From the NCBI RefSeq assembly GCF_030250645.1, contig NZ_JASSVS010000001.1:496001-560000 (forward strand): a stretch of 64,000 bases of DNA, written 5' to 3'. The translations under genes and the position numbers were made by a program. Every line of letters starts with the position of its first letter. Within the stretch, counting starts at the first letter, position 1. Below are positions 9,889-18,064 of this stretch, piece after piece. The notes under the pieces were generated by a model. The model was not told the DNA's origin, made no database searches, and saw only the letters and a list, made by a program, of their open reading frames with translations. The stretch is from Marinobacter azerbaijanicus (GTDB taxonomy: Bacteria > Pseudomonadota > Gammaproteobacteria > Pseudomonadales > Oleiphilaceae).

Positions 9889-10610
9889 CCACGCTGTTTA
9901 TCTCCGACCTGCACCTGGAAGAATCCCGGCCCGACATCACCAGGGCCTTCCTGGCTTTTCTGGACGACAGGGCCCGGGGCGTTGAGCAGCTCTACATTCT
10001 TGGCGACTTTTTTGAAGCCTGGATTGGTGATGACGAACGAACACCGCTCCAGGAACAGGTGGCAGAAGCCTTACGGGCAGTAACCGCGTCTGGTACGGAA
10101 CTGTTCCTGATGCACGGCAACCGCGACTTCCTGATTGGTGAAGATTACTGCAACCGCATCGGCGCCACCCTGCTGGACGACCCGACAGTGGTAGATCTGT
10201 ATGGCACGCCCACCCTGCTCATGCACGGTGACAGTCTGTGCACTGCCGATACGGAATACCAGAAGTTCCGTGCCAACATGCGCAACCCGCAGTGGCAGCA
10301 GATGATTCTCCAGCGGCCCCTGGCGGAGCGTCAGCAGATGGCGCGCCAGTTGCGTGAAATCAGCATGGCCAAGAACAAGGGTAAGGAAGAATTCATCATG
10401 GACGTCACCCCGGACGAGGTGGTGAAGGAAATGGAAGCCCACGGGGTACAACGCCTGATCCACGGTCATACCCATCGCCCTGCGGTTCACGAGCTCGAGG
10501 CCAACGGCAAGCCGGCAAGGCGTATCGTCCTGGGCGACTGGGACGAGAACGTCTGGTGGCTGGAAGTCACTCCAAACCAACCACCAACCCTTAAAAAGCA
10601 CCGCCTATAA
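9885..10610 (+). CDS. lpxH: UDP-2,3-diacylglucosamine diphosphatase
   Basis: LpxH hydrolyses UDP-2,3-diacylglucosamine to lipid X and UMP in lipid A synthesis, as a peripheral inner-membrane metallophosphoesterase. The GTG start overlaps the ppiB stop. All calcineurin-like metal motifs are present: SDLHLEE (residue 7 on), [22 protein letters not shown] and HGHTHRP. Length is 241 residues, as usual. It is followed by a short hairpin (10624-10652) and then a long palindrome. Confidence 0.96.
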   Translation: MTTLFISDLHLEESRPDITRAFLAFLDDRARGVEQLYILGDFFEAWIGDDERTPLQEQVAEALRAVTASGTELFLMHGNRDFLIGEDYCNRIGATLLDDPTVVDLYGTPTLLMHGDSLCTADTEYQKFRANMRNPQWQQMILQRPLAERQQMARQLREISMAKNKGKEEFIMDVTPDEVVKEMEAHGVQRLIHGHTHRPAVHELEANGKPARRIVLGDWDENVWWLEVTPNQPPTLKKHRL

Positions 10611-10645
10611 ACAAAGGGCTTCTGCCCCATAGCTGGAACTCGGCT

Positions 10646-10731
10646 ATGGGGCGGGGTGCCTTTTCTGCCGGGAAAAAGGTGTCTGAGCAAAGCGAGTTCT
10701 TTTTCCCGGCAGAAAAGGCACCCCGCCCCAT
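10646..10731. repeat. Long perfect palindrome between lpxH and aapP (family shared with 33507-33578)
   Basis: Two 33-base arms (10646-10678 and 10699-10731) are perfectly complementary around a 20-base loop, GTGTCTGAGCAAAGCGAGTT. Runs of five A and T border the loop. A second, overlapping hairpin GCCCCATAGC...GCTATGGGGC (10624-10652) competes for the left arm. The element lies between convergent lpxH and aapP and may act as a terminator for both. A sister copy in the opposite orientation follows acnB. Confidence 0.85.
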
Positions 10732-10747
10732 GGCCAGCCCCCCAGGG

Positions 10748-11560
10748 TTAATGCTGCAGAATCTGCTCCAGGAACTTCTGGGTTCTCGGCTCCCGGGGAT
10801 TGGTGAAAAATTCGTGGGGAGGTGCCTCTTCCACAATTTCGCCGCTATCCATGAATATTACCCGGTCTGCTACCGTTTTCGCGAAGCCCATCTCGTGGGT
10901 CACGCAAATCATGGTCATGCCACTACCCGCCAGCTCGATCATGACATCGAGCACTTCCTTGATCATCTCCGGATCCAGTGCAGAAGTGGGCTCATCAAAC
11001 AGCATAATCTTCGGCTTCATGCACAGCGCCCGGGCAATCGCGACCCGCTGCTGCTGTCCACCGGATAACTGACCAGGAAACTTGCTCGCCTGTTCCGGAA
11101 TCCGCACCCGCTCCAGATATTCCATCGCCGTAGCCTCAGCCTCCCTCCTTGGCACCTTTCTGACCCATATGGGAGACAGGCAGCAATTTTCCAGCACCGT
11201 CAGGTGCGGGAAGAGATTGAAGTGCTGAAACACCATGCCGACTTCTCGGCGTACCGTATCAATGTGGCGGATATCGTCCGTCAACTCGATGTTGTCGACA
11301 ATAATCCTGCCCTGCTGATGCTCTTCCAGCCGGTTAATGCAGCGGATAAACGTCGACTTTCCCGATCCGGACGGGCCACAGATCACGATCCGCTCTCCCT
11401 GCCGGACATTAAGATTCAGATTCTTGAGTACATGAAAGTCGCCATACCATTTGTTCATCCCTTCAACACGGATGATGGCAGAGCTATTGTCGTCTTTCTG
11501 ACTCGGAACAGTTTTTTTGGGATCCGTTGCCTGGGTCTGTTCTGTCATAGTGTTACCCAT
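10748..11560 (-). CDS. aapP: Polar amino acid ABC transporter, ATP-binding protein
   Basis: This ATPase powers uptake of polar amino acids through the AapQM permease. The 270-residue protein has Walker [11 protein letters not shown] near residue 61, Q-loop [16 protein letters not shown], the signature [15 protein letters not shown], Walker [15 protein letters not shown] and the H-loop [10 protein letters not shown] charged N-terminal stretch of about 25 residues precedes the ABC fold. The start overlaps the end of aapM by one base. It is the last gene of aapJ-aapQ-aapM-aapP and ends next to the long palindrome. Confidence 0.93.
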   Translation of the reverse strand: MGNTMTEQTQATDPKKTVPSQKDDNSSAIIRVEGMNKWYGDFHVLKNLNLNVRQGERIVICGPSGSGKSTFIRCINRLEEHQQGRIIVDNIELTDDIRHIDTVRREVGMVFQHFNLFPHLTVLENCCLSPIWVRKVPRREAEATAMEYLERVRIPEQASKFPGQLSGGQQQRVAIARALCMKPKIMLFDEPTSALDPEMIKEVLDVMIELAGSGMTMICVTHEMGFAKTVADRVIFMDSGEIVEEAPPHEFFTNPREPRTQKFLEQILQH

Positions 11561-12648
11561 CAGGTCTTGTGACCGGTGTCTAGTTTGCGTTCAAGGTTCT
11601 GGCTGTAACGGGAAATGCCAAAGCAGAAGACCCAGAAACAGAAGGCCACAAACACGTAGCCCTCTATGGCAACGTTCTGCCATGCCGGGTCCGTAATCGT
11701 GGACTGGACGGTACCCAGAATATCGAACAGGCCGATAATCAGCACCAGCGTGGTGTCCTTGAACAGTGAAATAAAGGTATTCACGATCCCGGGAATGACC
11801 ATTTTCAGGGCCTGGGGCAGAATAATCAGCCCGGTTTTCTTCCAGTAACCCAGCCCGAGTGCGTCCGCCGCTTCATATTGCCCCCTCGGAATAGCCTGAA
11901 GGCCACCACGGATCACCTCAGCCATATACGCCGACTGCCAGAGCGTTATGCCGATCAGCGCTCTCATAAGCTTTTCAAAGTTCATACCATCCGGCAGGAA
12001 CAGCGGGAGCATGACAGAGGCCATGAACAGCACCGTAATCAGCGGAACCGCCCGCCAGACCTCAATGAATACGACGCAAATCCCGCGAATGATCGGCATT
12101 TCCGAACGCCGACCGAGCGCCAGCACTATTCCTATGGGCAGGGAAGCAATGATCCCGATGTAGGCAAGGATCAGTGTCAGCATCAGCCCGCCCCACTTGC
12201 TGCTTTCCACGGCTTCCAGGCCAAAGCTGCCGCCCGGAACCAGAAAGTAGCCGACAACCGGCAAGCCGGTCAGCCCGAACAGCCCGAACCACTTGCGCCA
12301 AGGAAAACCCTCGATAAACTGGGGAACAAAGCAGACGGCCAGCAGCCCGAACATGATGTTCACCCGCCACTGAAATTCATCCGGATAGAATCCGTAGATG
12401 AAGAAATTCAGTCGCTGGCTGATAAACAGCCAGCAGGCGCCGGTCCCGGTGCAGTCGCTGGAATCGGTGCCCAGAAACGTCGCCTCAAAAAACAGCCAGC
12501 TGAATACTGGGCCCACGCTGGTAACCACCAGATAACCCACAACAATAGTCAGCAGGCTGTTGTACCAGCTTGAGAACAGGTTCCTGCGCATCCAGTCCAC
12601 GGGGCTGATCGCAATTTTCGGTGGTTTTAACATTGGCTCAGCCATCAT
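11560..12648 (-). CDS. aapM: Polar amino acid ABC transporter, permease (AapM type)
   Basis: An inner-membrane permease of the HisM/GlnP class. The 362-residue protein is long for the class because of an N-terminal extension with several membrane segments before the core, as in Rhizobium AapM. The core has [20 protein letters not shown] and the ABC-coupling loop [19 protein letters not shown] followed by EAADALGL. Two adjacent ATGs (12648 and 12645) follow AAGGAG; the second has better spacing. It overlaps the aapQ stop, so translation is coupled. Confidence 0.92.
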   Translation of the reverse strand: MMAEPMLKPPKIAISPVDWMRRNLFSSWYNSLLTIVVGYLVVTSVGPVFSWLFFEATFLGTDSSDCTGTGACWLFISQRLNFFIYGFYPDEFQWRVNIMFGLLAVCFVPQFIEGFPWRKWFGLFGLTGLPVVGYFLVPGGSFGLEAVESSKWGGLMLTLILAYIGIIASLPIGIVLALGRRSEMPIIRGICVVFIEVWRAVPLITVLFMASVMLPLFLPDGMNFEKLMRALIGITLWQSAYMAEVIRGGLQAIPRGQYEAADALGLGYWKKTGLIILPQALKMVIPGIVNTFISLFKDTTLVLIIGLFDILGTVQSTITDPAWQNVAIEGYVFVAFCFWVFCFGISRYSQNLERKLDTGHKT

Positions 12649-13832
12649 CGCTCCTTAATTGCCACAGCCCTGTTATAGATGTTCATGAACAGGGAAATTA
12701 ACAGACTGATGGTGAGGTACACCGCCATGGTAATGGCCACGACTTCCACCGCCTGACCGGTCTGGTTCAGGGTCGTGCCCATGAATACAGCCACCAGGTC
12801 TGGATATCCGATCGCAGTGGCCAGCGAGGAATTCTTTGTCAGGTTCAGGTACTGACTGGTCAGTGGAGGAATGATGACCCGCATGGCCTGCGGGATCACT
12901 ACCAGCCGCAGGGTCAGCCCACCGGGCAATCCCAGAGCCTTCGCAGCCTCGGTCTGCCCTTTACTTACCGAAAGAATGCCAGAACGGACGATCTCGGCGA
13001 TGAAGCTCGCGGTGTAGAGGGATAGCGCAATCCAGAGGGCCGCCAGCTCCGGAATGATGGTAATCCCACCGGCAAAGTTGAAACCTTTGAGAGCGGGCAA
13101 TTCCCACTCCAGGGGTGCACCGGCAGACAGGTAAGCCACAACGGGAAGAATCACCAGAATGGCAATGCCCACTCTGAAAGTGGGAAATATCTGGCCGGTG
13201 GCAAGCTGGCGTTTCTTCGCCCAGGCTCGCAGACCGATAACTGCAACAATCGCCACGATGACGGCGCCCCAGACCAGCCCGAAGCCTTCCTGGGTCATTG
13301 GCTCCGGCAGATAGAGACCACGATTGTTCAGGAAAAAGCTGCCGCCTACCTCAACGCTCTGCCGTGGCGAAGGCAGGCTGCCGAGAACGGCGAAATACCA
13401 GAAAAAGATCTGAAGCAGCAACGGAATATTGCGAATAACTTCTATATAGACAAGCGCAAGCTTGGCCACAAGCCAGTTTCTGGACAACCTGGCGACGCCA
13501 ATAATAAAGCCGAGAATAGTGGCCGTTACAACGCCCATTGCCGAGACCAGCAAGGTATTCATGAGGCCCACGAAAAACGTTCGACCGTAGGTCATGGTGG
13601 CGTCATAGGGCACCAGCGACATGATGATGCCAAAACCTGCGGTCTCTTTCAGAAACCCGAAGCCGGTACTGATGCCGCGGTTTTCCATGTTCGAAAGGGT
13701 GTTATCTACCAGTGTCCAGCCGCCCCAGAACACAAGGGCAATGGCAACGACCTGGAAAACCAGTGAGCGTACCCGTGGGTCATACCAGGGTTTGGGCCCC
13801 GCGGGTCTCGATTCAGTTGTCTGTTTTTTCAT
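12645..13832 (-). CDS. aapQ: Polar amino acid ABC transporter, permease (AapQ type)
   Basis: The partner permease of AapM, in the inner membrane. I chose the ATG at 13832 (MKKQTTESRPAGPK, 395 residues); the frame is open to a start at 13865, but AapQ proteins usually have about 395-400 residues. Visible are an N-terminal membrane segment, YIEVIRNIPLLLQIFFWYFA, a long periplasmic insert, and the coupling loop ASFIAEIVRSGILSVSKGQT with EAAKALGL. A GC-rich hairpin lies between the aapJ stop and this gene, a common way to make less permease than binding protein. Confidence 0.92.
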   Translation of the reverse strand: MKKQTTESRPAGPKPWYDPRVRSLVFQVVAIALVFWGGWTLVDNTLSNMENRGISTGFGFLKETAGFGIIMSLVPYDATMTYGRTFFVGLMNTLLVSAMGVVTATILGFIIGVARLSRNWLVAKLALVYIEVIRNIPLLLQIFFWYFAVLGSLPSPRQSVEVGGSFFLNNRGLYLPEPMTQEGFGLVWGAVIVAIVAVIGLRAWAKKRQLATGQIFPTFRVGIAILVILPVVAYLSAGAPLEWELPALKGFNFAGGITIIPELAALWIALSLYTASFIAEIVRSGILSVSKGQTEAAKALGLPGGLTLRLVVIPQAMRVIIPPLTSQYLNLTKNSSLATAIGYPDLVAVFMGTTLNQTGQAVEVVAITMAVYLTISLLISLFMNIYNRAVAIKER

Positions 13833-13877
13833 GTATTTTCCCGGAAAGCTGAACCGCGATGACACGAATCACGAATA

Positions 13878-13910
13878 CAGCGGCGGGCCCGCGATCCGGG
13901 CCCGCCGCTG
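13878..13910 (-). terminator. GC-rich hairpin between aapJ and aapQ (attenuator or mRNA stabiliser)
   Basis: A perfect 14-bp stem starting CAGCGGCGGGCCCG with loop CGATC sits in the 60-base gap after the aapJ stop. There is no T-run, so it is not a full intrinsic terminator. Such hairpins after binding-protein genes usually protect the upstream mRNA or cause partial termination. Confidence 0.6.
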
Positions 13911-13924
13911 AACGCTTTCAGGCG

Positions 13925-14950
13925 TTAACGAAGCGGTGGCGCGTACATAATGCCGCCTTCAGTCCACAACGCGTTCAGACCACGATCCAGCCCGAGGGGG
14001 GTATCCGGGCCAACATTGCGGTTGTACATTTCGCCGTAGTTGCCGACCAGTTTGACGATCTGATAGCCAAAATCGTCAGGAAGCCCGAGTTTGGCGCCCA
14101 TGTCTCCATCCGTACCCAGCAGGCGCTGAACATTCGGGTTGTCTGACTTGAGCATCTTGTCCACGTTATCGGAGGTTATACCCAGCTCCTCTGCATTGAT
14201 CTGGGCAAACAGTACCCACTTGACGATATTGAACCACTGGTCATCGCCCTGACGCACCACGGGGCCCAGCGGCTCCTTGGAAATCGTGTTAGGCAGAATC
14301 TTGGCGGAACTCGGATCGGTCAGCTTGGAACGCAGAGCTGCCAATTGTGAACGGTCTGAGGTCAGGACGTCGCAGCGGCCGGCGGCAAATCCCTGAACCG
14401 TCTGTTCAGAAGTATCAAAAACGATCGGCTGGTACTCCATGCCCTTGGCACGGAAATAGTCCGACAGATTCAGCTCTGTGGTGGTACCTGCCTGAATACA
14501 GATGGTCGCCCCGTTCAGCTCTGTTGCGTCATCGACCCCGAGTTCTTTGTTGATCAGAAAACCCTGGCCGTCGTAATAGTTGGTGCCTGTGAAATTCAGG
14601 CCCAGAGACGCGTCGCGTGTCAGCGTCCAGGTGGTATTCCGGGACAGCACGTCGATCTCGCCGGACTGGAGCGCAGTCAGACGCTCCTTGGCGGTCAGCG
14701 GGGTAAACTCCACGGCTTGCGCATCACCAAAGATGGCAGCTGCAACTGCACGACAGGTATCAACGTCGATACCAGTCCAGTTGCCTTTGTCATCGGGCTG
14801 GGAGAACCCTGGCAGACCACTGGTCACACCACACTGCAAATGTCCCTTCTCTTTAACGCTTTCGAGAGTTGTCGCAGCGCTGGCGAATGGTGCAGCAAGA
14901 ACGCCGCACAGCATCACGGCACCAGCAGCAATAGACTTGGTGTTGTTCAT
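13925..14950 (-). CDS. aapJ: Periplasmic polar amino acid-binding protein of the Aap transporter
   Basis: A periplasmic solute-binding protein of the SBP_bac_3 family that delivers amino acids (Glu/Asp/Gln type in relatives) to AapQM. The ATG at 14950 follows GGAGAAATGATA with good spacing and starts a signal peptide (MNNTKSIAAGAVMLCGVLAA, cut after PFASA). The 341-residue product has family segments VKEKGHLQCGVTSGLPGFSQ, WTGIDVDTCRAVAAAIFGD, FTPLTAKERLTALQSGEIDV and VLTSDRSQLAALR. It leads the operon and has a sigma-54 type promoter 47-63 bases upstream. Confidence 0.95.
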   Translation of the reverse strand: MNNTKSIAAGAVMLCGVLAAPFASAATTLESVKEKGHLQCGVTSGLPGFSQPDDKGNWTGIDVDTCRAVAAAIFGDAQAVEFTPLTAKERLTALQSGEIDVLSRNTTWTLTRDASLGLNFTGTNYYDGQGFLINKELGVDDATELNGATICIQAGTTTELNLSDYFRAKGMEYQPIVFDTSEQTVQGFAAGRCDVLTSDRSQLAALRSKLTDPSSAKILPNTISKEPLGPVVRQGDDQWFNIVKWVLFAQINAEELGITSDNVDKMLKSDNPNVQRLLGTDGDMGAKLGLPDDFGYQIVKLVGNYGEMYNRNVGPDTPLGLDRGLNALWTEGGIMYAPPLR

Positions 14951-14996
14951 TATCATTTCTCCGAAATCCATGGGTTTGAGGCACATCGGATCTGTC

Positions 14997-15013
14997 GGCA
15001 ATTTACAAGCCAA
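14997..15013 (-). promoter_or_regulatory. Sigma-54 type (-24/-12) promoter of aapJQMP
   Basis: On the minus strand TTGGCTTGTAAATTGCC has GG and GC with exactly ten bases between, as in the -24/-12 consensus TGGCACG-N4-TTGC. The start point would lie near 14986, giving a 36-base leader. Orthologous transporters in Pseudomonas are known to use sigma-54 with a two-component activator. I found no clear activator palindrome further upstream. The remaining gap up to 15236 holds no gene that I can support. Confidence 0.6.
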
Positions 15014-15236
15014 TGATCCACCTCATTGTTTTTGTTAATTTTTCCTTTTCACGCCGCATTGGTACATGGTTCCGGGCCACAAAATCGGGCACTGAACGCC
15101 TCAGTTCGGAGCACAGGTTTTCGCCGCTCACTCACCTGCCAATACGTCTTATTACAAAGTAGAAGCGTTGAGCTGAATCAACCAGTTTTCCGACCGTTTT
15201 CTTTGCATTTTCGTTTAATTCGGAGCCAAGTCCGCC

Positions 15237-16067
15237 TCAAGGCTGGTCCGGCTCGCGGTAGGTATCCAGACGGTTCAACCAGCCGGGCAGCCAGCGCTCT
15301 TTCTCGATGGGTTTACCAGCGTTTTCGGCACGACGCGTCAATATCAATGCCGCTGAATCACGAAACGCCTGCAATAACGTTTCGCCCCCGTTGATGTCCA
15401 TCGCCTGAAATACCTGCAGCAAGCCCCAGCCCTGCCCGTTATACCTTTCGGAGTCAGCAAGCCCTTCGCCTTTGAAACTGACGTAGTCAATCACCGCATA
15501 CATACCACCCGGTGTGCTGGTTAGCGCTTCGATGGTGTCAGAAAGCCGGGATCGTTCGGAGCTGGGGGCAGCATTAACCACGCGATCAAGTCCCTTTGCT
15601 GCCCGCTGGACAAGAAACCCCGCCTGATGATCTTTGGTGCTGGAGAGGAGCTGTCGCAACTCCGCAAGTCGCCGGGTATCCGTTGCCTGGAGAAAGGCTT
15701 CCCGGTCTGCCCAGGGCGCGTCGAAGGGGACCAGTCCTGCGAGCCAGTCTGGCAGCTCAACTCCCTGCCTTGTCAGGTAATCAATCATCGCCGGAAAACT
15801 TTCGACAAACGGGCCGTCGACCGCTGTTGGATACCAGATGAAGTGTCCGATCCCCAACGAGGGGAATGCCTCTCCCTCGTTCCAGTGGACCAGACAGGCC
15901 TCTCGCCCCGCGCATTCATTCCGGAAAACCTGGTCACCAATCCAGTTGAGCTCGGCGGGACCAAGCACAATATCCAGTCCAGGAAGTGCACTGGCCTGCT
16001 GACTACCTGAGAGAAAAACCACAAGCACCAGCCCGATTAACAGAGATTCATAATCAATCCGTAACAT
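15237..16067 (-). CDS. Secreted protein with lysozyme-like GIGH motif, function unknown
   Basis: I do not recognise a named gene. I chose the ATG at 16067 because GGAGG lies six bases upstream; the product (276 residues) then begins with a signal peptide, MLRIDYESLLIGLVLVVFLS, ending at about SQQASA. The mature start has RNECAGREACLVHWNEGEAF followed by SLGIGHFIWYP. The Glu-Cys and Gly-x-Gly-His spacing recalls GH24-type lysozymes (E...GYGH), so a murein-cleaving fold is possible. The rest has no clear domain; GQGWGLLQVFQAM occurs near the C-terminus. It is divergent from the sulfatase-fold gene at 16168, 100 bases away. The lysozyme idea is inference. Confidence 0.7.
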   Translation of the reverse strand: MLRIDYESLLIGLVLVVFLSGSQQASALPGLDIVLGPAELNWIGDQVFRNECAGREACLVHWNEGEAFPSLGIGHFIWYPTAVDGPFVESFPAMIDYLTRQGVELPDWLAGLVPFDAPWADREAFLQATDTRRLAELRQLLSSTKDHQAGFLVQRAAKGLDRVVNAAPSSERSRLSDTIEALTSTPGGMYAVIDYVSFKGEGLADSERYNGQGWGLLQVFQAMDINGGETLLQAFRDSAALILTRRAENAGKPIEKERWLPGWLNRLDTYREPDQP

Positions 16068-16167
16068 TGCCAGCCTCCAACCGGTGGGGATACCCTGTTT
16101 TACATCAATGTTGCCACGCAACAAAGCACTGGCAGCCTGAATCCGTGGCCAGACACCGGAACACACC

Positions 16168-18030
16168 ATGACATTTTTCTCAGGGCTTACCTCCAGGCAC
16201 TTTGCGCAAACGCTGCTATTGGCGCTTTGCTGGCTGCTGATTGTGAGGGCAAGCTACATATTGCAAAGCGGTATCTGGCCACACCCAGCCGGAATGGTGG
16301 CAAGTGATCTTGCCGGTGCGCTGATTCTCGGTGTACTACTCAGTATAACCGCCGGTGCCGCAAGAGCGCTGATGGTCATCCTGTTGGGCTGCGCCGCCTT
16401 CGTGGCGGGCATGCATCTGACGGTTCATGGCACGCTTTTTCAGTTGTCGCTTATCGGCAAGGGAGTCGACCCCACTTTTGTAACCGGAAGCCTGATCAAC
16501 CGGCACTCTCTGCTGCTACCGGTGTACCTTGCCTTCGCCTGGCTGCTGCACCGCATGCACCGCAGGCTGACGACCTACCCCGTAACCGGTGGCAAGGGGC
16601 TGGTAGTGTGCGCCGCCCTTGTAGTAGTGATCTACGGGGTAAGCTTTCAGAGCCTGACCACGCCCACAAACAACCTGGTGGCCAGCTTTTTTTCACAGAT
16701 TCCCGGAGCTCTGGCCAGCCCTTTCACGGCTGCAGTAAGTCGGGATGATAATGTACAGGGGGAAAACGGGCAGGAGGTTCGGGACGATACCAATTTTTTT
16801 CATCAGCAGGTGGCCATTCCCTACGTGGAAAGTCCGCCCAACGTATTACTGATTATGGTTGAGGGGCTGTCCGGAGGCTATTTCCCCAGCTTGAGTGACT
16901 ATCATGGACTCGCCCCCTCTGTTGAGTTGGAGAGTCTTGAGAAGAATCTGAAACGGCACGATTTCCGCATCTACCGGAATGCCTTGAGCATGGATCGGCA
17001 GACAGACCGGGGAACGTTCTCCATTCTCTGCGGTGAATACCCGGATTACAGCAGACAGTCCCGCAAAATGATTGAAGTGGCCGAAGGCCGGGCCAAGGTT
17101 GACTGCATGCCCGAGAAACTTCTGGAACATGGCTATAGCACGGCGTACTGGCAGGCGGCGCCCCTTCATTACATGCGCAAAGGGGAATTTATGCCGAGGG
17201 TCGGGTTCCAGGACGTCACCGGGGCCGAAGTCTTCACCAGCCAGGGCGACAAGGTGGAAGGCTGGGGGCCACCCGACCCAGCGTATTTCGACAATATCGG
17301 CGAACGTATCCGCAAGCTGGATGCCAGCGCGGCCCCATGGATGGTGACCCTGTTGAATGTGGGCACACACCACCCCTTCAAAGTCGAAGAAGAACGGGCA
17401 ACTGACGATACGTTTGACACCCCGGACATTAAAGATCTGGCCCGGGTAGAACCTCAGGAAGCCCGTCGAAAAGCCATGAAGACCATGGAAAAGTCACTGA
17501 ACCGGTTTCTGGATGGTCTGGCATCCGATGGCCTCCTTGATGACACATTGGTGATTCTCACATCCGACGAATCCGGAGGATTTATACGACAGGGCCCTGA
17601 GACACTTCCCCTGAACAACAACGTTGGAGTGCTCGCCATCCGACCTCCAGATGTGGATGACCTGAACCGGTTTGCGCCACGGAACCAGATCGTCGCACAG
17701 ATAGATGTCCCTGTGACGGTACTGGATTTCACAGGACTGGGCACAATGATCGGCGACATGATCGGCCGCAGCCTTCTGGTCAAGCCGAAGAATATTGACC
17801 GCGACCTCCTGCTCGCGGACACCTACACAGGACTGAAATATTTCCTCCGGGAGTCGGGTCAGCTGCTGAGCTGCAGTGAACTGATGACCCGTTGCAGTAC
17901 GTGGAATTTCAACCCGGAGCGATTGTTCGGCACACTCGAGAAGACCGATACTGAGCCCTTTCTTACATTTGAGGAACGCACCGCACTGTTCAACAACACC
18001 GCACCTACAAAAGTGGTTGAGAACCCATAA
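16168..18030 (+). CDS. Membrane sulfatase-fold protein, LTA-synthase/phosphoglycerol-transferase-like
   Basis: The family includes LtaS and OpgB, which move glycerol-phosphate units from phosphatidylglycerol on the outer face of the membrane. The 620-residue protein has about five membrane helices in residues 10-165 and a periplasmic sulfatase-type domain from about 222. Catalytic features are PNVLLIMVEGLSGGY (Glu232 as metal ligand), DRQTDRGTFSILCGEYP (Thr279 as the likely nucleophile), GTHHPF (His401/402) and TSDESGG (Asp467/Glu468). The gene is followed after 34 bases by a glycerophosphodiesterase gene on the same strand, which fits glycerol-phosphate or phospholipid headgroup metabolism. 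The substrate is unknown, and a phosphoethanolamine transferase-like role cannot be excluded. Confidence 0.85.
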   Translation: MTFFSGLTSRHFAQTLLLALCWLLIVRASYILQSGIWPHPAGMVASDLAGALILGVLLSITAGAARALMVILLGCAAFVAGMHLTVHGTLFQLSLIGKGVDPTFVTGSLINRHSLLLPVYLAFAWLLHRMHRRLTTYPVTGGKGLVVCAALVVVIYGVSFQSLTTPTNNLVASFFSQIPGALASPFTAAVSRDDNVQGENGQEVRDDTNFFHQQVAIPYVESPPNVLLIMVEGLSGGYFPSLSDYHGLAPSVELESLEKNLKRHDFRIYRNALSMDRQTDRGTFSILCGEYPDYSRQSRKMIEVAEGRAKVDCMPEKLLEHGYSTAYWQAAPLHYMRKGEFMPRVGFQDVTGAEVFTSQGDKVEGWGPPDPAYFDNIGERIRKLDASAAPWMVTLLNVGTHHPFKVEEERATDDTFDTPDIKDLARVEPQEARRKAMKTMEKSLNRFLDGLASDGLLDDTLVILTSDESGGFIRQGPETLPLNNNVGVLAIRPPDVDDLNRFAPRNQIVAQIDVPVTVLDFTGLGTMIGDMIGRSLLVKPKNIDRDLLLADTYTGLKYFLRESGQLLSCSELMTRCSTWNFNPERLFGTLEKTDTEPFLTFEERTALFNNTAPTKVVENP

Positions 18031-18064
18031 TGCAGAAGCTTCAAACCGGGAGACCCTCGCCTGA

